Made by a program: the position numbers and the translations under genes
Shown: positions 1 through 5,256 of the stretch, in pieces
Numbering within the stretch: the first letter of the stretch is position 1
How the letters are laid out: each line of letters begins with the position of its first letter
From: Fen-1118 sp964491625
Lineage (GTDB): Bacteria > Myxococcota_A > Polyangia > Fen-1088
DNA: 11,398 bases
Direction of reading: 5' to 3'
Assembly: GCA_964491625.1 (NCBI GenBank)
Contig: CAZBIU010000222.1
Location: 1-11,398, forward strand
Notes under the pieces: generated by a model
Databases searched by the model: none
Told to the model about the DNA's origin: nothing
The model's input: only the letters and a program-made list of their open reading frames with translations

Positions 1-304
1 CCTTGGCCTTGGCGGCCTTTTCTTCCTTCTCGGCCTTGGCCTTGGCGGCCTTTTCGGCCTTTTCTTCCTTGGCAGCCTCGGCCTTACCGGCCTTCTCAGT
101 CTTCTCTTCCTTGTCGGCCTTCTCAGCGGCGGGCTTTTCAGCCTTCTCCGCGGGCTTGGCCGCCGCCGGAGCAGCCGCGGCATGTGGAGCCGCCGGCTTC
201 GCAGCGGGAGCTGCTGGTGCTGGTGCCGCCGCAGGCTGCGCGAAAGCGAGACCCGACAATGGCAGCAATGCCGAAACCGAAAGAACCATGAGTAGACGCT
301 TCAT
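1..304 (-). CDS. Exported Ala/Lys/Glu-rich low-complexity protein (C-terminus outside window)
   Basis: The visible 101 residues begin with MKRLLMVLSVSALLPLSGLAF, a typical Sec signal peptide with a probable cut after AFA. A Pro/Ala-rich linker follows (about residues 24-50). From about residue 50 to the edge the protein is built almost only of Ala, Lys and Glu in irregular EKAAKAKAEKEE-type repeats, which should form a long charged helix or coiled coil. The start is supported by GGAGGA six bases upstream of the ATG. The gene runs off the left edge, so any C-terminal domain is unseen. It is divergent from pyk, and a candidate -10 (TATGAT) lies about 40 bases upstream. Lys/Ala/Glu-rich tracts occur in TolA-like envelope proteins and histone-like tails; the signal peptide favours the envelope. 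No family is recognised. The low-complexity repeats could make the repeat number variable between strains. Confidence 0.8.
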   Translation of the reverse strand, partial: MKRLLMVLSVSALLPLSGLAFAQPAAAPAPAAPAAKPAAPHAAAAPAAAKPAEKAEKPAAEKADKEEKTEKAGKAEAAKEEKAEKAAKAKAEKEEKAAKAK

Positions 305-343
305 CGATTGTCCTCCACGAGTGTAACGTTGGACTGCGGGCGC

Positions 344-372
344 ATCATACAGATGTGACGGAGTATTTCCAC
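344..372 (-). promoter_or_regulatory. Candidate sigma-70-type promoter of the Ala/Lys-rich gene
   Basis: Read on the minus strand, TATGAT (344-349, five of six matches to TATAAT) is preceded by a 17-base spacer and GTGGAA (367-372, four of six matches to TTGACA). Transcription would start about 35 bases upstream of the ATG at 304. The -35 box lies inside the left arm of the inverted repeat at 363-391. The -10 is good and the -35 is weak, so this remains a prediction. Confidence 0.4.
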
Positions 373-391
373 CCTTACGCGGTGGAAATAC
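363..391. repeat. Perfect 11-bp inverted repeat between divergent genes (possible operator)
   Basis: GTATTTCCACC (363-373) and its exact reverse complement GGTGGAAATAC (381-391) flank a 7-base centre. No T tract follows on either strand, so it does not look like an intrinsic terminator. It is fairly AT-rich compared with its surroundings, lies between two divergent genes, and its left arm covers the candidate -35 box of the minus-strand gene. A binding site for a dimeric regulator is the simplest reading; an RNA hairpin in a leader is the alternative. Confidence 0.55.
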
Positions 392-534
392 GAAACTTAA
401 TGGCTCGCCGTGGCAGAGGGTGTTTCGCCGTCGGCGAGGTCCGAAGAGCCGGTTGAGGAAGCGGGTCGGCAAGAACGCCACGCTTGAGCGTCACTCGGGC
501 TTCTGCGACCATAGCGGCGAAAGGACTCCGTTCC

Positions 535-1947
535 ATGCGGAAAGTGAAGATAGTTTGCACGCTCGGCCCTGCCACGGCGGGGGTGCCCCGGCTGGTTGAG
601 TTGATTGAAGCGGGCATGGATGTGGCGCGACTCAACTTCTCGCACGGTGACTACGCCGCCCACCAAAGCATGTTTTGCGATGTTCGCGCCGCGGCAAGAC
701 AGGTGGGTCGCCCCATCACCGTGTTCGCCGATCTTTGCGGACCCAAGATTCGCGTGGGCAGGATGCAGGGCGGGCAGGTGGTGCTGCAGAAGGGAAAAAC
801 GCTCGTGCTCGGCACTGGCGAATTCCTGGGAACCGCTGAGCGCGTGCCCCACACCTACCTGCCATTGGCACGTGACGTGAAACCCGGCGATCCGATCTTG
901 CTCGACGACGGGCTGTTGCAGCTCCGGGTCGATTCGATTGCCGGCGACGATGTGGTTTGCCGAGTTGTCGACGGCGGCATGCTCAAGGACAAGAAGGGGA
1001 TGAATCTTCCTGGCTCGGCACTTTCCGTCCCAGCGCTGACCGATAAGGACAAGCAGGACATCGTTTTCGGTCGCGAGCTTGGCGTCGATTGGTTCGCGCT
1101 GTCGTTCGTGCGCAATCCGCGGGACCTGGAGGAAGCCAAGGCACTTTCCGGGGGCATTCCCATCATCGCCAAGATCGAAAAGCCGGAGGCGGTCAGCAAC
1201 CTGGACGCGATTCTCGACGCCGCCGACGCGGTCATGGTGGCGCGCGGCGACCTCGGCGTCGAGGCAGGACACGAGAAGGTGCCCCTGGTTCAGAAGCGCA
1301 TCCTGCGCGAGATTAAGCTGCGCGCGAAACCGGGCATCACCGCGACCCAGATGCTCGATTCCATGATCAAGAACCCTCGCCCGACGCGCGCCGAGGTGTC
1401 GGATGTCGCCAACGCGGTCCTCGATGGGACCGATGCCGTGATGCTGTCCGCGGAGACCTCGGTGGGCGACTATCCGGTCGAGGCGGTCAAGACCCTGGGC
1501 AGGATCATCGACGAGATCGAGCAACACGAGAACTACATGACAGAGGGGAAGGATCGACCCGACGTGCGCGAACGGACCTTTTCAAGCTCGATTGCCGAAG
1601 CTGCCGCGGAGATCGCCGAGGATCTGCGCCTGGCCGCCATCGCAGTCTACACGGAAAGCGGGCACTCGGCGAGCTTGCTGTCGGCGCAGCGCCCCTTGGC
1701 CAACATCGTTGCGTTCTCGCGACACGAGAAGATCCTCGGCCGGCTCGGCCTGCTGTGGGGCGTGCGGCCTCTGTTCGGTGAGTGGGTCGAGGGCGTGGCT
1801 GGCGTGGTCAACCAGACCGAACAGGAGCTTGTGCGCCATGGCCTCGCTCAAGTGGGGGACGACATCCTCATCACCTTCGGTATGGTTCTCGGAGCTGAGC
1901 CCTTCCAGACCAACCTGCTCAAGCTGCACAAGGTGAAAGCACCGTAA
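535..1947 (+). CDS. pyk: Pyruvate kinase
   Basis: Transfers phosphate from phosphoenolpyruvate to ADP, giving pyruvate and ATP in the last step of glycolysis; cytoplasmic, normally a homotetramer. The 470 residues match the usual bacterial length. Seen in order: N-terminal KIVCTLGPAT (5-14), substrate-site ARLNFSHG (31-38), GPKIRVG (69-75) of the barrel, the small B domain (about 76-170), the catalytic-lysine signature IIAKIEKPEAV with K214 and metal ligand E216, MVARGDLGVE (234-243), ATQMLDSM (270-277) and LSAETSVG (304-311). The C-terminal regulatory domain (about 350-470) is complete. The ATG at 535 is chosen because the family begins just before this KIVCTLGPA motif and AAGGA lies nine bases upstream; an in-frame TTG at 484 would add 17 unmatched residues. 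No obvious promoter was found upstream. It converges on the PadR-like gene, 41 bp away. Confidence 0.97.
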   Translation: MRKVKIVCTLGPATAGVPRLVELIEAGMDVARLNFSHGDYAAHQSMFCDVRAAARQVGRPITVFADLCGPKIRVGRMQGGQVVLQKGKTLVLGTGEFLGTAERVPHTYLPLARDVKPGDPILLDDGLLQLRVDSIAGDDVVCRVVDGGMLKDKKGMNLPGSALSVPALTDKDKQDIVFGRELGVDWFALSFVRNPRDLEEAKALSGGIPIIAKIEKPEAVSNLDAILDAADAVMVARGDLGVEAGHEKVPLVQKRILREIKLRAKPGITATQMLDSMIKNPRPTRAEVSDVANAVLDGTDAVMLSAETSVGDYPVEAVKTLGRIIDEIEQHENYMTEGKDRPDVRERTFSSSIAEAAAEIAEDLRLAAIAVYTESGHSASLLSAQRPLANIVAFSRHEKILGRLGLLWGVRPLFGEWVEGVAGVVNQTEQELVRHGLAQVGDDILITFGMVLGAEPFQTNLLKLHKVKAP

Positions 1948-1988
1948 GTCGGGTCTTTCGCGGCCCGGTTCAGGCTCTGGCTTCGCCG

Positions 1989-2288
1989 TCACGCCTTACG
2001 GGTTAGGCTGGCGGCCAGAATCTCCAGGCCGGACGCCTTGCCGGCCGCGGTGAGCGCGAAGGTCGGCCGCGGTTGGCCCGTGCGTTTGTCAGGCGATCCG
2101 GTGTGGCGTTCGACAAGCCCGGCGGTCTCGAGATCATGGATCGCGTCTGCAAAGGTCTGATCGTCAAGCTGGACTTGCCCATCGGTCCAGTCGCGGACCT
2201 TGCGGATGATCTCGGCCCCATCGCTTTCGCCGGTGACGAGAACCCTCAGCAGAGCGGCTTGTGGTGTGACGGCCGGTTCCCGACTCAT
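1989..2288 (-). CDS. PadR-like winged-helix transcriptional regulator
   Basis: A 99-residue protein with the layout of a PadR-type winged helix-turn-helix domain and almost nothing else. LLRVLVTGESDGAEIIRKV (about 13-31) matches the first helices (family pattern: L..L..G...GYEI...). DDQTFADAIHDLETAGLVER (about 42-61) matches the recognition helix and the start of the wing (family pattern: tlY..L..Le..GLv). Then follow a Lys/Arg/Pro-rich wing (about 62-74) and FALTAAGK (about 77-84, family pattern Y.LT..G). The usual Tyr of the recognition helix is Phe here. PadR proteins bind DNA as dimers and often repress a nearby gene in response to small molecules. The long C-terminal dimerisation helix is short or absent. 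Start: ATG with AAGG seven bases upstream. It lies 18 bp behind the small acidic gene, so the two are probably cotranscribed. Confidence 0.75.
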   Translation of the reverse strand: MSREPAVTPQAALLRVLVTGESDGAEIIRKVRDWTDGQVQLDDQTFADAIHDLETAGLVERHTGSPDKRTGQPRPTFALTAAGKASGLEILAASLTRKA

Positions 2289-2306
2289 GCGATGCCTTGC
2301 GCGCAG

Positions 2307-2579
2307 CTAGGACTTGTCGTCATCGTCGTCTTCTTCAGTCGACTGACGGCGAAGCAGCTCGAAGGTCAGGGTGCTTTCAATCGACGATTGAACGGGTACC
2401 GTGACGTCGTCGAGAATCTCGCGAGGAGCGGCCGGGCTTGGTTGCTCTTCGTCTGGCGGGTACTTGTCGGAGGTTTCACAGGCGGGAAGCTCGCGTGTCT
2501 TGTCGAGCTCTTGCAACGGCATGACGATTGGTACGCCATCGGCGGCCACGGGCACGCGCACGGTCTTCTTCATCGTCAT
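2307..2579 (-). CDS. Small acidic hypothetical protein
   Basis: A 90-residue protein of no family I recognise. The N-terminal part (1-23) is moderately hydrophobic with a VRVPVAADGVPIVMPL stretch, the middle (about 30-55) is Pro/Glu/Asp-rich and probably disordered, and residues 56-78 have hydrophobic/charged spacing compatible with a strand-helix element. The tail is a run of acidic residues (EEDDDDDKS). One cysteine, no signal peptide, no membrane segment. Start: ATG with a GGGGG run six bases upstream; the Met two codons later is an alternative. It is the first gene of a probable pair with the PadR-like regulator and is divergent from the S1 gene. The tight spacing to a regulator and the good ribosome site support a real gene, but its reality rests on layout and not on homology. 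Confidence 0.6.
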   Translation of the reverse strand: MTMKKTVRVPVAADGVPIVMPLQELDKTRELPACETSDKYPPDEEQPSPAAPREILDDVTVPVQSSIESTLTFELLRRQSTEEDDDDDKS

Positions 2580-2618
2580 GGATTAGCCCCCAATGCGTCA
2601 GAGAGGCGAACTGAAGAC

Positions 2619-2624
2619 ATTGTA
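2619..2624 (-). promoter_or_regulatory. Candidate -10 box for the acidic-protein/PadR-like pair
   Basis: Minus-strand TACAAT, five of six matches to TATAAT, would place transcription start about 33 bases upstream of the ATG at 2579. No convincing -35 box is present at 16-18 bases. The remaining 160-bp divergent region between 2580 and 2739 shows no other clear element. Confidence 0.3.
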
Positions 2625-2739
2625 CTACGTTCGCCATGAATCGTCGCCACTCTGATGCGAGTTCTTGCGCGACGAAGCGAATGGTGCTGTGCCTTCCGGG
2701 GCTTGCGCGATGGGCGTGCATGCGATGCGCGGAACGAGT

Positions 2740-3960
2740 ATGAAAGGGACCATGGCTGACAAGAACGAGCAGGAACAGGATTTTGCTTCCCTCTTGGCCG
2801 AATTCGAACGCCGGGAAGGGACCGGCGATCGGCGCCGCGCGGGGGTCGGTGACAACGTGCGGGCTAGGATCGTGCGCATCGGGCACGACGCGGCCGTGGT
2901 CGAGATCCTGGGCAGCAGGGCAGAGGGCATGATCGATCTCGAACAGCTTCGCGATACCGACGGCAATCTTGCCGCGAAAGTCGGAGACGAAATCGAAGCG
3001 CGCGTGGTGGAGGACATGGGGAAGGCGGGGTGTGTTGTTCTGCGCAAGGCGATGGCCCGTGGTCCCGAGGCGAAGGCGGAGCTGGCCCAAGCGGCCGAGC
3101 TCGGCCTGTCGGTGGAAGGCACGGTGACCGCGGTGAACAAGGGTGGCGTGGAAGTCATGGTCGCCGGGGTACGCGGCTTCTGCCCGATCTCACAACTCGA
3201 AGCGCGCCACGTGGCTGACGCCAACGAATACGTGGGGCGCAAATTCCAATTCCGAGTGACCCGCTACGAAGCCGACCGGCGCGGCATGAACCTGGTGGTG
3301 TCTCGCCGGGCGTTGCTGGAAGAGGAAGCCCGCGGACGTGCGGAAAAGCTGCGCGCCAAGTTGACGGTCGGCAGGGTTCTACCCGGCGTGGTCTCCAGTA
3401 TCAGGGACTTCGGCGCCTTTATCGACCTCGGCGGAATCGAAGGCATGCTCCACGTGTCCGAGCTGAGCTTTTCGCGCAATCAACGCCCGAGCGAAGTGCT
3501 GGCGGTCGGGCAGCAGCTCGAGGTGCAGGTGCTGAAGATCGAGAAGACCGACGATCCCAAGCGACCCGAGCGGATTTCGCTGTCTTTGAAGTCGATGCAG
3601 CGCGATCCGTGGGATGACGTGAGCGCTAGCTACCCCGCTGGCACCCAGGTGGTCGGTAAAGTGGTTCGGGTCGAGCAGTTCGGCGCCTTCGTTGAATTGG
3701 GGCCGGGCGTGGAGGGGCTGGTGCATGCCTCCGAGCTGGCTTCGGGCAAGCAGGTTCGCCACGCGCGCGAAATCTGCAAAGTGGGCGACAACCTTACGGT
3801 GACGGTCCTGGCTCTGGATCACGAACGGCGTCGCATCTCGCTCGGGCTTGGCGAGCGCGGTGACGTTGTCTCCGAGGAAGACAGGGCCGCGGCACGAGTC
3901 GCAGGTGGCTCAGGTGGCTTTGGCACGCTGGGCGATCTGCTGCGTTCCAAGAAGAGCTAG
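2740..3960 (+). CDS. Four-domain S1 RNA-binding protein (ribosomal S1-like)
   Basis: A 406-residue protein made of four S1 OB-fold RNA-binding domains: about residues 35-105, 120-192, 208-287 and 300-372. Domains 3 and 4 carry the classical surface pattern (DFGAFIDL...GMLHVSEL; QFGAFVEL...GLVHASEL). Domains 1 and 2 are more divergent and lack the aromatic FGAF motif. A basic/Gly-rich tail ends in GFGTLGDLLRSKKS. Proteobacterial RpsA has six S1 domains and about 550 residues, so this is not a full-length ribosomal S1; it resembles the shorter S1-like proteins that act in mRNA binding, translation or RNA turnover. Start: ATG at 2740 has GGA six bases upstream; ATG at 2752 (MADKN...) is equally plausible by sequence but its GGGA is only two bases away. 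The HD-domain gene follows after 120 bp on the same strand and could be cotranscribed. Confidence 0.9.
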   Translation: MKGTMADKNEQEQDFASLLAEFERREGTGDRRRAGVGDNVRARIVRIGHDAAVVEILGSRAEGMIDLEQLRDTDGNLAAKVGDEIEARVVEDMGKAGCVVLRKAMARGPEAKAELAQAAELGLSVEGTVTAVNKGGVEVMVAGVRGFCPISQLEARHVADANEYVGRKFQFRVTRYEADRRGMNLVVSRRALLEEEARGRAEKLRAKLTVGRVLPGVVSSIRDFGAFIDLGGIEGMLHVSELSFSRNQRPSEVLAVGQQLEVQVLKIEKTDDPKRPERISLSLKSMQRDPWDDVSASYPAGTQVVGKVVRVEQFGAFVELGPGVEGLVHASELASGKQVRHAREICKVGDNLTVTVLALDHERRRISLGLGERGDVVSEEDRAAARVAGGSGGFGTLGDLLRSKKS

Positions 3961-4037
3961 CTGCTGCCGGAGCCGGTGCTCGGAGCTGGCCGACCGCGTC
4001 GCCTGGGCAATCGGCGCCGATGAGGTAGAATAGTGGG

Positions 4038-4056
4038 GTCGCACGCTCCGTGCGAC
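4038..4056 (+). repeat. Perfect 8-bp hairpin in the leader of the HD-domain gene
   Basis: GTCGCACG (4038-4045) and CGTGCGAC (4049-4056) are exact reverse complements around a 3-base loop, 24 bases upstream of the ATG at 4081. No T tract follows, so it is not a standard terminator of the S1 gene. It could be an attenuating or protecting RNA hairpin between the two genes, or a protein-binding palindrome. Confidence 0.45.
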
Positions 4057-4080
4057 GCGGCCCGAGCGCAGAGAAGATCG

Positions 4081-5238
4081 ATGCTCTCAGTGCATGACCA
4101 GCGACCCGCCCACATCACGGTGGAAGGCCACCTGACTCTCTCTGCCACCATCAACTGGCATCTGGCCGCGCGGAAGGTCGACCTGCGGGCGCTCTTGAGG
4201 GTGATCCTCGGGCCCGCCAAGGTTACGAACCAGGACACCTTGCTGGAGGCGCTCAATTACCTGCACCATGCGTATGGCGACCGCCGCCGCAAGAATGGGC
4301 CTGCAGCGGTGCTGCACTGCCTGCGGATTGCCGCGGTGCTGGCCAGGATTATGCCAGCGCCGACCACTCTGGATTTGCTTGGGGCGTTGCTGCACGACAA
4401 GGAAGAGGATCTGACGCGGGAAGAGCTGGGCGCCGCGGAATGGGATCGTTTGCAGGCAGAGTTCTCTCGCGTGCTCGACAAGATCGATTCTAACCATCGC
4501 TGGTTCTTGGGAGAACGCATTGCCCTCTTGTGGAGACAAACCTCGCAGTCGTACTACCAGTATCTCGGCGTGATTCTTTCAAAGGCGCGCGCCATGCCGG
4601 ATCTCTTGCGCTGCAAGCTTGCCGATCGCCTGGATAACACCTTAGACATCGCCGTGCAGCGCGCACCGATTGAGCAGAACGCGTTCTTCGAGCTAGCATT
4701 CCGCACGATGTTCCTGGCCGGTTACCAGCCGGTGAGCGATGACGGCGGGGTGGCGCCGGATATGGAGGCCTGCGTCCTGCTCGTGTCTCAGCTGTTCAAG
4801 AACGTGGTGCTGATGAGCATGCTTCGCCAGCACCACCTCGACACACTTGACGAGACGACCGATCGGCTGTTCCGTGCCCTGGCCACCACGAGCAGCGAAC
4901 AAGCGCAGTGGGTGGTGGCGGCGTTGCTTTCCGTCCCGGCGTTGTCCTGGCAAGAACGGCGAAACCTGTTGCGGGAAATGATGGACTACTGCGCGGGGGG
5001 CGGCATGGCCGCGGTGTATCGCAAAGACAAGGGTGGGCTGCTCGACGGAAGCTTCTTGGAACACTTTGCTCACCCCGATGACAAGATCCGAAAGCAGCAG
5101 ATCGAGTCGCTTTACCACGACCAGCGTCAGTTCATCCGCCTGCTGATCCTGTACATCGGGATGTTCAGCAGTTTCCTCTCCGACCCGGGTTACTACCTGC
5201 ATGGCATCGACCACACCGGTCTGCACCCGGTGGGGTAG
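4081..5238 (+). CDS. Stand-alone RelA/SpoT-like HD-domain protein, putative (p)ppGpp hydrolase
   Basis: A 385-residue protein whose residues 60-190 match the hydrolase domain of RelA/SpoT homologues: RRRKNG (68-73), H79, LLHDKEED (103-110) and KLADRLDN (179-186). By alignment from memory with the Streptococcus Rel enzyme (R44, H53, H77, D78, E81, D82, D144, N148), the Mn-binding and nucleotide-contact positions R70, H79, H105, D106, E109, D110, D182 and N186 are all present. Such domains remove the 3'-pyrophosphate from (p)ppGpp in the cytoplasm. The first 55 residues are unassigned. The C-terminal half (about 195-385) is predicted helical, rich in Leu, His and aromatic residues, and I do not recognise it; no synthetase, TGS or ACT domain is present. 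Start: ATG at 4081 behind AGAGAAG; an in-frame GTG at 4033 would add 16 unlikely residues. It ends 10 bp from the convergent ligA. Substrate is inferred; another nucleotide is possible. Confidence 0.75.
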   Translation: MLSVHDQRPAHITVEGHLTLSATINWHLAARKVDLRALLRVILGPAKVTNQDTLLEALNYLHHAYGDRRRKNGPAAVLHCLRIAAVLARIMPAPTTLDLLGALLHDKEEDLTREELGAAEWDRLQAEFSRVLDKIDSNHRWFLGERIALLWRQTSQSYYQYLGVILSKARAMPDLLRCKLADRLDNTLDIAVQRAPIEQNAFFELAFRTMFLAGYQPVSDDGGVAPDMEACVLLVSQLFKNVVLMSMLRQHHLDTLDETTDRLFRALATTSSEQAQWVVAALLSVPALSWQERRNLLREMMDYCAGGGMAAVYRKDKGGLLDGSFLEHFAHPDDKIRKQQIESLYHDQRQFIRLLILYIGMFSSFLSDPGYYLHGIDHTGLHPVG

Positions 5239-5256
5239 GCGGTCCCGGCTAACCGC
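5239..5256. terminator. Weak hairpin between the convergent HD-domain gene and ligA
   Basis: GCGGT (5239-5243) and ACCGC (5252-5256) can pair around 8 bases, bridging the 10-bp gap between two stop codons. There is no T tract on either strand, so any terminator function is uncertain. The two transcripts almost certainly overlap at their 3' ends. Confidence 0.2.

Noticed and set aside
1..120. Repeated GGCCTT blocks as a tandem or CRISPR-like repeat
   Set aside because: They are the coding repeats of Lys-Ala/Glu codons in the minus-strand gene, irregular in length and without spacers.
397..1527. Long open frame (376 codons) on the minus strand opposite pyk
   Set aside because: It is antisense to a clear pyruvate kinase; its composition (His/Arg-rich) is that of a GC-rich shadow frame, with no family motif.
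1948..1988. Possible terminator between pyk and the PadR-like gene
   Set aside because: Only a 4-bp CGGG/CCCG pairing was seen, with no T tract.
2073..2639. 188-codon plus-strand frame opposite the PadR-like and acidic genes
   Set aside because: The minus-strand pair has good ribosome sites, tight spacing and a recognisable winged-helix pattern; this frame has none.
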